Below are positions 1 through 8,077 of a stretch of 12,833 nucleotides of DNA, piece after piece. Position numbers and translations under genes: made by a program. Origin of the DNA: Gemmatimonadaceae bacterium (lineage in GTDB: Bacteria > Gemmatimonadota > Gemmatimonadetes > Gemmatimonadales > Gemmatimonadaceae); NCBI GenBank assembly GCA_013813605.1, contig JACCRL010000360.1, positions 1 through 12,833 of the forward strand, in the 5' to 3' direction. Each line of letters starts with the position of its first letter. The stretch's first letter is position 1. The notes beneath the pieces are model-generated. The model saw only the letters and a program-made list of their open reading frames with translations. It ran no database searches and had not been told where the DNA came from.

Positions 1-2
1 TG

Positions 3-458
3 CGGGATGTGGTCGAGCGCGGCACCGCAACCTCGATCAGGCGCCACCTGCCGGCGACGATTCCAGTGGCCGGAAAAACCGGAACCACCAACGACAATAC
101 CGATGTGTGGTTCATCGGCATGACGCCCGAGCTCGTCGCCGGCGTCTGGCTCGGCTTCGACAAGCCGAAGACGATCACGACGAGTGCCGGCGGCGGTTCG
201 CTCGCCGCGCCGATCTGGGCGAGGACAATCGCGCGCTATTACGAGGCGAACCCGCGATTGACGGTTGCGAAGGAAACGCAGTGGCAGCCGCCAACGGGAG
301 TGATCAGCGGCGAGATGGATCGCGGTACCGGCGATCTCGCGACCGACGTCACGCTGGCTGAGCAGCGGTACACTGAGTACTGGATCGAGGGAACGGAGCC
401 GGCGGAGCTGCGGCTGGATCCGTGGAAGATCTTCAGTCGCGGGGCGCTGATTTTCTAG
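3..458 (+). CDS. Class A penicillin-binding protein (PBP1A-like), C-terminal fragment of transpeptidase domain
   Basis: The 5' end lies outside the window; the reading frame is open from base 3 and ends at TAG 456-458 (151 residues visible). The visible part contains the KTG box of a penicillin-binding transpeptidase, read as VAGKTGTTNDNTD, with the Lys at 75-77. It is followed by WFIGMTPELVAGVWLGFD, the segment that typically follows KTGT in bifunctional PBP1A/1B enzymes, and by the AAPIW segment of the last transpeptidase helix. The catalytic Ser (SxxK) and SxN motifs must lie upstream. By family knowledge it cross-links peptidoglycan in the periplasm and is membrane anchored. The last 70 or so residues are an ordinary, low-conservation C-terminal tail. 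It converges with lon. The family call is secure; whether the missing N-terminus carries a glycosyltransferase domain cannot be seen. Confidence 0.9.
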   Translation, partial: RDVVERGTATSIRRHLPATIPVAGKTGTTNDNTDVWFIGMTPELVAGVWLGFDKPKTITTSAGGGSLAAPIWARTIARYYEANPRLTVAKETQWQPPTGVISGEMDRGTGDLATDVTLAEQRYTEYWIEGTEPAELRLDPWKIFSRGALIF

Positions 459-465
459 GACCCGC

Positions 466-509
466 AACTGCAACTGAACATGGGGCTGACATCATGTTCA
501 GTTGCAGTT
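466..509. terminator. 17-bp perfect inverted repeat between convergent PBP and lon genes, probable bidirectional terminator
   Basis: Left arm 466-482 (aactgcaactgaacatg) and right arm 493-509 (catgttcagttgcagtt) are exact reverse complements with a 10-nt loop. The hairpin starts 8 nt after the PBP stop and ends 3 nt before the lon stop, as expected for a shared terminator of convergent genes. The arms are AT-richer than the flanking genes. Only a short T run follows the right arm and none follows the other side, so it is not a textbook intrinsic terminator. It could instead act as a 3'-end stabiliser or belong to a dispersed repeat family. Confidence 0.7.
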
Positions 510-512
510 TGG

Positions 513-3062
513 CTACGCGACCTCTTTCATCTCCAGCGGCTTCGGCGCTTCCGCTTCCTCCAGCGGCACGAGCGCGATCTTCAGCACCTCATTGAGCGTC
601 TCCACCGCATGGAAGGTGAGCACGGACCGGACTTCTTCCGGCACATCGTCAATGTCCGCTTCGTTCGCCTTCGGGATGATGATGGTGGTGATGCCAGCGC
701 GGTGAGCGCCGAGCACTTTTTCCTTCAGCCCGCCGATCGGCAGCGCCCGCCCGCGCAGCGTGATTTCACCCGTCATTGCAACATCGCGCCGCACAGGGCG
801 ATCCGACATCTCCGACACGAGCGCGGTAGCGATCGCGAGCCCGGCTGACGGGCCGTCCTTCGGAATCGCGCCGGCCGGGACGTGGATGTGCGCCTCGATT
901 GCGCCAAGCCTGTCGCGCGGAATACCGAGCTTCGACGCGTTGTTGGTCGCGTAGGTAAAGGCGGCGCGCGCGGATTCCTTCATCACGTCTCCGAGCTGTC
1001 CGGTGAGAATGAGAGACACTGCTCCGCCGGGACCTGCAACGTCGCTGTCCGCGGGCTTGTTCCCGTAGTACCGCCTGATCGAAGCCTCCACGAACATGAT
1101 GTCGCCGCCCATCGGCGTGTAGTACATGCCGGTGGCGATGCCGACTTCGTTCTCCTCCTGAATGTGCTCAGGATGCACCTTGGGCCGCCCGAGCAGGTCG
1201 CGCACCGCATCGGCGTCGACAGTGTGCGAAACTTCCTGACTCGACGCGATCTTGCGCGCCAGCTTGCGCGCGACGGCGCCGATCTGCCGCTCGAGCTGCC
1301 GCACGCCGCTCTCTCGCGTGTACTTCGACACCACCGACATGATTGCATCGTCGGTGAACTCGATCTTCTTGCCGCTCAGCCCCGATTCCTCGAGCTGCCG
1401 CGGCAAGAGATACTTCTTCGCGATCTCCGCCTTCTCGCGCTCAGTGTAGCCGGCGAAATCAACGACTTCCATGCGATCGAGGAGTGGACCTGGAATGTTC
1501 TGCACAAAATTTCCGGTGGCGATGAACAACACTTCGCTCAAATCGAACGGAACCCCGAGATAGTGATCGGTGAAGGTGTCGTTCTGCGCCGGGTCGAGCA
1601 CTTCGAGAAGCGCGCTCGCCGGATCGCCCTGGAACGACGTACCCAGCTTGTCCACTTCGTCGAGCAGGAACACCGGATTCTTTGTGCCGGCCTGCTTGAG
1701 ACCCTGCACGATGCGGCCAGGCATTGCGCCGACATACGTGCGACGGTGTCCACGTATGTCGGCTTCGTCGCGGGCGCCGCCGAGTGCGACGCGAACATAT
1801 TCGCGTCCGAGCGCGCGGGCGATTGACTTGGCGATGCTTGTCTTACCGACGCCCGGCGGTCCGATGAAGATGAGAATCGGTCCCTTCGCCATCGCGCGTG
1901 ACTTGGCTTCCGCCTTGTCGGTGATGGTGTGCTCCTCGAGGTCAGCCGTCGCCAGCGATGGCGTCGCGTCGTCCTTCTCGGGAAGCAGCCGCGCCGCAGG
2001 CACTTCGCCCGTCTCTTCGACTTCCTGCGCGAGCTGAAGCGCCCGCAGCTGCCTCACGGCGAGGAACTCGAGCACGCGGTCCTTCACGTCTCCCAAGCCG
2101 TAGTGATCTTCCTCGAGGACTTTCGCCGCATGATTGAGATCGAGCTGATCGTCAGAGCGGATGTTCCACGGCAGCTCGGCGATCCACTCGAGATATGTGC
2201 GAATCACCTGCGCTTCCATTGACTCGCGCCCGGCGCGCTCGAGCCTGCCGAGTTCGCGCTCCACTTCCGCCCGCGCATCCTTGGGGAGCGTGAGCTTGAG
2301 AAGCTTCTCGCGCAGCTCGGTGATCTCCTTGCTCGAGTCGTCGTCGCCGAGCTCCTTTTGAATCGTCTTCAGCTGCTCGCGCAGGTACATCTCGCGCTGG
2401 CGCTCCCCAAGCTCTTCCTGCACCTGCGACTTGATGTCCTCCTGCGCCTCGAGCAGTCCAACCTGTCGCTGTACGAGCACCAGCACGCGCCGCAGCCGCT
2501 CCTCGACGCTCAGCGTTTCCAGCAGTCCCTGTTTTTCCGGAACGGGCAGCTCGATGTAACCGGCGACGAGATCCGCGAAGCGGCCCGGCTCGGTGACCGA
2601 ATCGAGCACCTGGTGCACGACTTCTTCGGGCAGTCCTCTTCGTTCGCCGAGCTCGGCCGCGCGCTCGCGCGTTTCCTTCTGCAGCGCCGTGAACGCGGCG
2701 TCGTTTTCGTTGAGCGGCGACATTTCCTCTGCGGGCACGATCACCGCGCTCAGGAAACCGTCGGCGGTCGAATACTGCAACGCCGTCGCGCGCTGCTCGC
2801 CCTGGAGCAGGAGCTGAACGCCACCGAGACCGCGCTGGATCTGGCCGATCCGCGCGATGACACCCATCGAGTAGAGGATGTCGGCGGTCGGCTCTTCGGT
2901 GTTGTCCTTCTGTGCGACGGCGAATACGAGCCTGTCGCCCTTGAGCGCCGACTCGATGGCGCGCAAGGTGGAAGGGCGGCCAGCAGCGATGGGCTGGGTG
3001 AGCCCCGGGAAGATGACAGTTCCCCGCAGGGGGAGAACAGGAAGTGTCTGACGTTGCGCCAT
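513..3062 (-). CDS. lon: ATP-dependent Lon protease (LonA type), 849 aa
   Basis: This is a full-length LonA: N-terminal substrate-recognition domain (from about residue 6, [14 protein letters not shown]), helical/coiled region to about 300, AAA+ module, then the Ser/Lys protease domain. Visible motifs are Walker A GPPGVGKT (401-408), Walker B FLLDEVDK (465-472), DGPSAG with catalytic Ser739, and the partner Lys782 in GGLKEK. The spacing of 43 residues equals that of E. coli S679/K722. It is about 65 residues longer than E. coli Lon. Most of the excess is an acidic/polar segment at about 340-390, inserted just before Walker A. Lon degrades misfolded and selected regulatory proteins in the cytoplasm. 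The start at 3062 (ATG) gives the normal MxxRxxLPVLPLR beginning; no strong Shine-Dalgarno is visible. It is divergent from the kinase gene and convergent with the PBP gene, so it is probably monocistronic. No CIRCE or HAIR heat-shock operator was recognised upstream. Confidence 0.98.
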   Translation of the reverse strand: MAQRQTLPVLPLRGTVIFPGLTQPIAAGRPSTLRAIESALKGDRLVFAVAQKDNTEEPTADILYSMGVIARIGQIQRGLGGVQLLLQGEQRATALQYSTADGFLSAVIVPAEEMSPLNENDAAFTALQKETRERAAELGERRGLPEEVVHQVLDSVTEPGRFADLVAGYIELPVPEKQGLLETLSVEERLRRVLVLVQRQVGLLEAQEDIKSQVQEELGERQREMYLREQLKTIQKELGDDDSSKEITELREKLLKLTLPKDARAEVERELGRLERAGRESMEAQVIRTYLEWIAELPWNIRSDDQLDLNHAAKVLEEDHYGLGDVKDRVLEFLAVRQLRALQLAQEVEETGEVPAARLLPEKDDATPSLATADLEEHTITDKAEAKSRAMAKGPILIFIGPPGVGKTSIAKSIARALGREYVRVALGGARDEADIRGHRRTYVGAMPGRIVQGLKQAGTKNPVFLLDEVDKLGTSFQGDPASALLEVLDPAQNDTFTDHYLGVPFDLSEVLFIATGNFVQNIPGPLLDRMEVVDFAGYTEREKAEIAKKYLLPRQLEESGLSGKKIEFTDDAIMSVVSKYTRESGVRQLERQIGAVARKLARKIASSQEVSHTVDADAVRDLLGRPKVHPEHIQEENEVGIATGMYYTPMGGDIMFVEASIRRYYGNKPADSDVAGPGGAVSLILTGQLGDVMKESARAAFTYATNNASKLGIPRDRLGAIEAHIHVPAGAIPKDGPSAGLAIATALVSEMSDRPVRRDVAMTGEITLRGRALPIGGLKEKVLGAHRAGITTIIIPKANEADIDDVPEEVRSVLTFHAVETLNEVLKIALVPLEEAEAPKPLEMKEVA
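1728..1763. repeat. 13-bp perfect inverted repeat inside lon coding sequence
   Basis: Bases 1728-1740 (gccgacatacgtg) and 1751-1763 (cacgtatgtcggc) are exact reverse complements separated by 10 nt. They lie in the part of lon that encodes [12 protein letters not shown], downstream of Walker A. In the mRNA this would form a 13-bp hairpin. The left arm uses ATA for Ile, a codon expected to be rare in such a GC-rich gene, and that choice keeps the pairing intact. Function unknown; coding constraint alone does not require the symmetry. Confidence 0.6.
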
Positions 3063-3195
3063 TATGCTATCCGTATGCGAGATTCTTGCTCAGCTACTAC
3101 TCCAGAGGTGTCACATACTGCATCTTTCGCTCTCGTGGATTTACGCCAGCGCGGCATGAACTGCAACACCATTTCTGCTGATTCGACGCGGAGCC

Positions 3196-5193
3196 ATGCC
3201 AATAAGACCTGACGATGAGCTCGGCTTGCACGTGGCTCGCATTCTCTCTGCAAACTATGAGCTAGAGAGCGAAGTCGGCCGTGGCGGCATGGGCGTCGTT
3301 TATTGCGCCAGAGACAGACGTCTCAAGCGCCAGGTCGCGGTGAAGATTCTTCCGCCCGACCTCGGCTTTCGCGCGGATATCCGTCAAAGGTTCCTGCGCG
3401 AGGCGGAAACTGCCGCTGGACTGAGCCATCCGAACATCGTTCCCATCTACACGGTCGAGGAAAAGGACAACCTCGTCTACTTCGTGATGGCGTACGTGGC
3501 GGGCGACAACATCGGCGCCCGGCTCCAGAGGCACGGAACGATGCCGCCAGTAGAGGTGCGGCGCATCCTGCGCGAAGTTGCTGACGCGCTGTCGTACGCG
3601 CACGGCCGCAACGTCGTGCACCGCGACATCAAGCCGGACAACATCATCCTCGATGCCGAGACGGGCAGGGCGATGGTCACGGACTTCGGCATCGCGCGCG
3701 CCCTTACCGACAGCGGCGACTCGCGCCTGACCGCGACCGGGATGGCGATCGGAACGCCGGCCTACATGTCGCCGGAACAGTCCGCCGGCGACCGCGCGAT
3801 CGATGGACGGAGCGATCTCTACTCACTCGGCGTCGTCGGTTACCAGATGCTCTGCGGCCAGCCGCCCTTTGTCGCCACCAATACGCCGTCGATGCTGGTC
3901 AAGCATCTGTCCGAGCGTCCGGTGCCGGTCAACGAGCGCTGGCCCGACCTGCCGGCGGATCTCTCCCGCGCGGTAATGATGTGCCTGGAAAAGGATCCCA
4001 CTCATCGCTTCCCTAGCGCGGCGGCATTTTCAGTCGCGATCGGGACCGGCGAGATGCCGACGCTGGCGACGCGCGCCGCTCCCGCGCTCGGAATGGTTCC
4101 CGCGCGCCCGATCGAGCCATACCGCGCGCCGACGGCCGAGCCGCGGTATCCGTCGAACCAGCCGAGCCATGAGGAGCTGAGCAAGTGGAACGCGCCGATG
4201 GTCGTCTCGTTTCGCCGCAAGCTCGCTCCGTACCTGGCCGTGAACGCCATCCTCATTCCCGTCTCGATCTTCTCGGACCGGGATTTTCTCTTCATCTCGG
4301 TGATCTGGACCGTTGTGCTCGCCTTCAAATACTCCAAGCTGTGGGCGGCTGGCTACGACTGGCGCGATGTATTTCGCCAACCGCGCGACCGCCTCTTCTT
4401 CGATGTCGCCGCGGAAACCATCGACGACGCGCGCGCGCTGTTCGACGATAACAAGCGAGCCGAGGTCCGCGCCCGCGCGCGGTCTCGCGGTCAGGCCGGA
4501 CTGTTTTCCCCGAACCCGGTGCCGGCCTTCCCGCCGCTGCCGCAAATCCCGCGGTATCCGGGATCGATCGGCGGCGGAACAGTCGTGAGCCGCGTCCCGC
4601 AGGGGGCGCCGATGTTAGGCATGGCCGGCTCCACGTACCCAGAGAGCCGTTCGCCGTACGAAGACGCCCGCTACAATCCCGTCCTCCGCGAAGCCGAAGC
4701 CGACCACCGCGAGATTCATCGCCAGCTGCTCAGCATTCCGCCAAACGAGCGCGAGCAGATTCCGGAAGTCGCTACCTCCGCCGACGCCGTTTTTCACCGC
4801 ATGCAGCTTCTCGCGCAGAACCTCACCGACCTCGAGCGCGGACTCGGATACGAAACAGCGGCGTCGATCGAGAAGGAAGTCGAGACGCTCGAAGCACAGG
4901 CGAATCCGCTTGAAGAGCGCGCGAGCGAGGAACGCGTTCGCCGGCTCGCTCACCTGAGACGGCAGCGTCGCGCTGTCGCGGAGGTGGGCCGCAAGAAGCG
5001 CGAGGCGAGTGAAAAGCTCGAGAACTGCCGGCAGCTGCTGCGCAGCATGAGAGCCGAGTTGGTGCGCTTCCGCTCGGGAGGGCTCGGCGCGGCGCCACCC
5101 GTTGGCTTGACGATGGTCACGCAACAGGCGCAGAGCGTGGTGAGAGAGATGGGTTATCTCTCCGACGCAAATGCAGAGCTGAACGCTCTCTAA
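3196..5193 (+). CDS. Membrane-tethered Hanks-type Ser/Thr protein kinase with C-terminal coiled coil
   Basis: The N-terminal protein kinase domain spans about residues 20-283. It shows the glycine loop GRGGMGVVY (28-36), ATP-anchoring Lys50 in VAVKIL, alpha-C Glu69, catalytic loop HRDIKPDN (142-149), DFG (163-165), the GTPAYMSPEQ activation-segment end (186-195) and DxYSLG (207-212). All catalytic residues are intact, so it should be active. A Pro/Arg-rich linker follows. Two closely spaced hydrophobic helices (about 343-359 and 364-379) then form a hairpin with almost no external loop. Next come a second Pro/Gly-rich linker (435-500) and a charged, coiled-coil-prone tail (about 500-625). No PASTA or other extracellular sensor is seen, so both ends should be cytoplasmic. 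Start ATG 3196 has GGAG only 2 nt upstream, which is tight but gives the normal distance to the kinase domain. It is followed after 16 nt by the DUF4015 gene. The targets are unknown. Confidence 0.95.
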   Translation: MPIRPDDELGLHVARILSANYELESEVGRGGMGVVYCARDRRLKRQVAVKILPPDLGFRADIRQRFLREAETAAGLSHPNIVPIYTVEEKDNLVYFVMAYVAGDNIGARLQRHGTMPPVEVRRILREVADALSYAHGRNVVHRDIKPDNIILDAETGRAMVTDFGIARALTDSGDSRLTATGMAIGTPAYMSPEQSAGDRAIDGRSDLYSLGVVGYQMLCGQPPFVATNTPSMLVKHLSERPVPVNERWPDLPADLSRAVMMCLEKDPTHRFPSAAAFSVAIGTGEMPTLATRAAPALGMVPARPIEPYRAPTAEPRYPSNQPSHEELSKWNAPMVVSFRRKLAPYLAVNAILIPVSIFSDRDFLFISVIWTVVLAFKYSKLWAAGYDWRDVFRQPRDRLFFDVAAETIDDARALFDDNKRAEVRARARSRGQAGLFSPNPVPAFPPLPQIPRYPGSIGGGTVVSRVPQGAPMLGMAGSTYPESRSPYEDARYNPVLREAEADHREIHRQLLSIPPNEREQIPEVATSADAVFHRMQLLAQNLTDLERGLGYETAASIEKEVETLEAQANPLEERASEERVRRLAHLRRQRRAVAEVGRKKREASEKLENCRQLLRSMRAELVRFRSGGLGAAPPVGLTMVTQQAQSVVREMGYLSDANAELNAL

Positions 5194-5209
5194 GCTCGGC
5201 CCGGGATAC

Positions 5210-6310
5210 ATGCGTCACATTTCGCTGGTCGCGTGCCTCTCGCTCATCGCCACTGCCGCCGCATCTCAGGAACAGTCGCCCCCGATTGTGCGCGTGCCCA
5301 CTCCAGAGGTTCTGCGTGGTCTGTACGTAAACCGGTGGGCCGCGCTGGGCAGGAAGCTCAACCAGCTCATCAAGGTCGCCGACCGCACCGAGATTAACGC
5401 CCTCGTCATCGACGTAAAGGACGACCGCGGATACGTGCTTTATCCGTCGAATGTCGCGCTGGCGAAGGAAATCGGAGCCGACACGGCGGAAGGGCATGTG
5501 ATGTCGCGCAAGCGCGTGCGGGCGATGCTCGACACGCTCATCGCGCACCGTATCTACCCGATCGCGCGCATCGTCGTCGCCAAGGACCCGATCCTGGCGG
5601 GGAAGAAACTCGACTGGGCGATCAAGCGAAAAGCCGACCAGAAACCGTGGCTCGACAAGGACGGACAGCCATGGCTCGATCCGCACCATCGCCAGGTCTG
5701 GCAGTACGCCGCCGATCTGGCGCGCGAGGCGTACGATCTGGGCTTCAGTGAAGTGCAGTTCGATTACGTCCGCTTCCCCGACGAGAAACGGCTGATCGCC
5801 GAGACCGTGTACCCGCTCGCCAAGGGACGGCAGCGAGCCCAGGTCATACGCGAACAGCTCGGATTCGTGCGCAGCACGCTGAAGCCGCGTGGCATGGTCG
5901 TGACGGCGGACGTGTTTGGGCTTACCGCAACGGACTCGACGGACATGGGCATCGGCCAGAAGTGGGAGTCGTTCATCGACCAGGTCGATGTGGTGCTGCC
6001 GATGGTGTATCCGTCGCACTTCGCGCCCGGCACCTACAAGATTCGAAAGCCGAACGCGAATCCGTACTCGACCATCGACCACGCGCTGAAGGATGTCATA
6101 CGACGCAGCGCGAAAATCGCCAACGCGGCGAAGGTGATTCCGTGGTACCAGGATTTCACGATGGGATCTCCGCATTATTACGCCGAGCAGATCAGGGCGC
6201 AGAAAAAGGCCGGATACGACAACGGGTTCCGGAGCTGGATACTCTGGAACCCGCGCAGTGCTTACACCCTCGGAGCCCTCGACCCCGAGCCGAAAGACTC
6301 GCTCCGCTAG
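5210..6310 (+). CDS. Secreted DUF4015 family protein, putative glycoside hydrolase-like TIM barrel
   Basis: The 366-aa protein begins with a short signal peptide (hydrophobic 4-18, ATAAAS then Q20), so it should be exported. The rest matches the putative glycosyl hydrolase domain DUF4015 (Pfam PF13200 by recognition). Signatures are RGLYVNRWAA (36-45), NALVIDVKDDRGYV (63-76), the FDYVRFP box (184-190), and TADVFG (232-237) followed by QVDVVLPMVYPSHF (258-271). Family members are thought to be TIM barrels related to carbohydrate-active enzymes. The conserved acidic residues D69, D71, D185 and D234 are candidates for active-site positions, which is inference. No biochemical substrate can be assigned; cell-wall or exopolysaccharide glycans are plausible. 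Start ATG 5210 has a CGGGA sequence 4-5 nt upstream. The 16-nt gap to the kinase gene suggests one transcript. Its TAG stop overlaps that of the opposing gene by sharing the palindrome CTAG. Confidence 0.9.
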   Translation: MRHISLVACLSLIATAAASQEQSPPIVRVPTPEVLRGLYVNRWAALGRKLNQLIKVADRTEINALVIDVKDDRGYVLYPSNVALAKEIGADTAEGHVMSRKRVRAMLDTLIAHRIYPIARIVVAKDPILAGKKLDWAIKRKADQKPWLDKDGQPWLDPHHRQVWQYAADLAREAYDLGFSEVQFDYVRFPDEKRLIAETVYPLAKGRQRAQVIREQLGFVRSTLKPRGMVVTADVFGLTATDSTDMGIGQKWESFIDQVDVVLPMVYPSHFAPGTYKIRKPNANPYSTIDHALKDVIRRSAKIANAAKVIPWYQDFTMGSPHYYAEQIRAQKKAGYDNGFRSWILWNPRSAYTLGALDPEPKDSLR

Positions 6311-6693
6311 CCGTTTCTCTCGCGCTCTTCGCGTTGCGCCCTGATCTCGGCGATGTTGCGGTCGAAAACCGTCTGCTGCTCGGCAGTGAGAATCGCTCTC
6401 AGCTCGGCGGCCTGCTCGGCCTGAATCTTCAGCATCTTCGCCCGGCTGGCGTCATCCTCCGGCATGCCGGTCGTCTCCGCGTACTTGCGGATCGAGAGCA
6501 ACTTCGGCGCATACTTCTCGCGAATCGCTTTCTGCTGGACCTTCTGCGCATCGGTCAGCGTGATGTCGCGCAGGAGCATTCCACCCGCGCCGGCACCGCG
6601 GCCCACACCCTGGGACTGCCCCTGAGCGGCACCGACTGAAGCACCAGCGGCGCACAGCGCGATCGCCAGCGTGACAATTCGAATAGCCTTCAT
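6307..6693 (-). CDS. Small periplasmic LTxxQ-motif (Spy/CpxP-like) protein
   Basis: A 128-aa exported protein with an N-terminal signal peptide (hydrophobic residues about 5-20, cleavage likely near A22-A23/Q24), a Gly/Ser-rich linker, and a highly charged helical domain. The domain carries two LTxxQ repeats: LTDAQ (46-50) and LTAEQ (102-106). That pattern is typical of the Spy/CpxP superfamily of periplasmic chaperones and envelope-stress modulators, although many family members are uncharacterised. The start was set at ATG 6693 rather than the adjacent TTG 6696. A good Shine-Dalgarno (GGGGAGA, GGAG core at 6700-6703) then lies 6 nt upstream. A promoter-like sequence with an inverted repeat lies at 6725-6752. 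It is convergent with the DUF4015 gene, overlapping it by 4 bases. Family membership is by motif and fold pattern; the precise role is not known. Confidence 0.8.
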   Translation of the reverse strand: MKAIRIVTLAIALCAAGASVGAAQGQSQGVGRGAGAGGMLLRDITLTDAQKVQQKAIREKYAPKLLSIRKYAETTGMPEDDASRAKMLKIQAEQAAELRAILTAEQQTVFDRNIAEIRAQREERERNG

Positions 6694-6724
6694 CAAGGTC
6701 TCCCCTTGGTAGTGTCCAGCATCC

Positions 6725-6752
6725 AGTATAACGCCTCATTGTTATACGCCAA
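6725..6752 (-). promoter_or_regulatory. Sigma-70-like promoter with overlapping inverted repeat, for the LTxxQ protein gene
   Basis: On the minus strand there is a -35-like TTGGCG (6747-6752, 4/6 match), a 16-bp spacer and a -10 TATACT (6725-6730, 5/6 match). This predicts a transcript start near 6718 and a leader of about 25 nt carrying the Shine-Dalgarno. The spacer and -10 are overlain by a 7-bp inverted repeat, gtataac (6726-6732) and gttatac (6741-6747), with an 8-nt spacer. That could be an operator for a dimeric regulator. Both calls are by eye. Confidence 0.5.
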
Positions 6753-6938
6753 AGCACGTCGAAAGGTCGCGTTTCCCAACGATAATAGCGGGCGAGGAGA
6801 CCAACGACGTAAGTGGTTGGTGCTACGTAACTTAGCCCGTTCCCCTAGCGCCCCGTCGAAAAAACGCTATTCTTCCGCCCTGCTGGACGCCCTTCGGCGC
6901 CAGACGACCAGTCTGTCCCCCCGTATTCGAGTGACTAT

Positions 6939-8072
6939 TTGACTCTACCAGGTGCCGCGACCGAGTTAAGCCCTTCGATCGCCACTCCAGAGCCAGAAAC
7001 CCTGACATTTCCGCTCGGGTGGCTGCTCGACCATGCTTCCTCTCCGATCCAGTACCGCGCCATGGCAGAGGTGACCAGGGGGGCAGGACCACGCGCGTCA
7101 GATCACGAGTGGCTTCCGTATTCGTACCGTCCGGCAATCAGGCTCGCTGTCCAGCAACAGCGGGATGGTACCTGGAACCGTTCGATTCTTTCGCTCCCCA
7201 GCCGCCACAGTGCCGATTTCGCCCATGTCGGGACCGTGCCAGCGGTGCGCCGCCTGATCGAGTCCGGGTGGAATGCTGAATCGCCGCCGCTCATCCTTGC
7301 GCGGCGGTTGCTGTTCCGGCTGCTCGCGGAAGACAACGATCCCGCATTCGTTTACGAGCTGGGATCCAAGACGCGCGACGACGATCTCGTGCGCCGGAGC
7401 CGCGGACTTTTCCGCGAAGCCGCTGCCGCCGCTCTGGCACAGTGCGGTTATGAAAACGATCCGCGACTTCGCGGCGCGGCACGGAGAATTCTTGAGCGGA
7501 CAGTCGCTTACCTCGAGTCGCCCCTTGGTGCCAAGCCCTGGTCGCGAGTGGGGAATACCCACGTCCTTCCGGCAGAGTCAGCGCCGCCGTCGCTCTACAC
7601 GCTGACGATGCTCGCGCACATGCCGATCTTCAGGCACGAGCACTTCACCGAAGTCGAGCGCATATACGACTGGATCGCGCAGCCGTTGCCACGTCAGGAG
7701 GCGGTGCAGGTGTTCGGCAAGAAGCAGATCTCCCAGCCGCATCTGGTGATGGGCGACATGCTGCCCCACCGCAACGCGGTCGATGCCGACATCCCCTTCG
7801 CGCTGATGTGGCTCGAGACGATGGCGCGACTCAACTTCCTGAAGCGGAACGACGGCTGGATGAAGCTGTTCGAGCGTTTCGTGGACGACCGCGATCGCAG
7901 CGGCGTGTGGCACCCCCACAAGGGAATGGAGCGGCCGTCCACTGTGCACCCGTGGGCGTGGTCGACCTTCCCGCTGGATGACGGCCTCGGCCCCGACAGC
8001 AAATGGACCGACGTCACCTTTCGCATCGGGCTCATCGGAAAACTCCTCGGCAGGGAAATCGAGCTGATCTGA
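6939..8072 (+). CDS. Conserved-looking helical protein of unknown function, 377 aa
   Basis: I do not recognise a named family with confidence. The protein is predicted to be mostly alpha-helical, soluble, with no signal peptide or membrane segment. Near the N-terminus, LGWLLDHASSPIQYRAMAEV (26-45) resembles the W-LL-x-P-(V/I)-x-Y-R segment of all-helical toroid-like proteins often annotated loosely as squalene-cyclase/prenyltransferase-like. Trp, Asp and His residues cluster later (DRSGVWHPHKG, 319-329; HPWAWSTFPLDDG, 337-349). The frame is open only back to a TAG at 6846-6848. No ATG or GTG precedes the conserved-looking start, so the TTG at 6939 is the best start; no clear Shine-Dalgarno supports it, and the next ATG (residue 42) would cut into the LLDHASSP segment. 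It is followed 5 nt later by an alpha/beta hydrolase gene, suggesting co-transcription. Confidence 0.72.
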   Translation: MTLPGAATELSPSIATPEPETLTFPLGWLLDHASSPIQYRAMAEVTRGAGPRASDHEWLPYSYRPAIRLAVQQQRDGTWNRSILSLPSRHSADFAHVGTVPAVRRLIESGWNAESPPLILARRLLFRLLAEDNDPAFVYELGSKTRDDDLVRRSRGLFREAAAAALAQCGYENDPRLRGAARRILERTVAYLESPLGAKPWSRVGNTHVLPAESAPPSLYTLTMLAHMPIFRHEHFTEVERIYDWIAQPLPRQEAVQVFGKKQISQPHLVMGDMLPHRNAVDADIPFALMWLETMARLNFLKRNDGWMKLFERFVDDRDRSGVWHPHKGMERPSTVHPWAWSTFPLDDGLGPDSKWTDVTFRIGLIGKLLGREIELI

Positions 8073-8077
8073 AGTAG

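Noticed and set aside
882..1826. Plus-strand open frame of 314 codons opposite lon
   Set aside because: Antisense shadow of the Lon protease and AAA+ domains; no motif and no ribosome binding site.
3063..3195. Heat-shock operator (CIRCE or HAIR) upstream of lon
   Set aside because: Neither the TTAGCACTC-type nor the CTTGAGT-type inverted repeat is present in the divergent spacer, and no convincing promoter hexamers could be paired.
5117..6175. Minus-strand open frame of 352 codons opposite the DUF4015 gene
   Set aside because: Shadow of a gene with signal peptide and family signatures; the antisense translation shows no domain.
6697..6938. Possible tRNA or small RNA in the 242-bp spacer before the 377-residue protein gene
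   Set aside because: No cloverleaf, anticodon arm or CCA-proximal pairing was found. Only the minus-strand promoter and short, weak hairpins are present.
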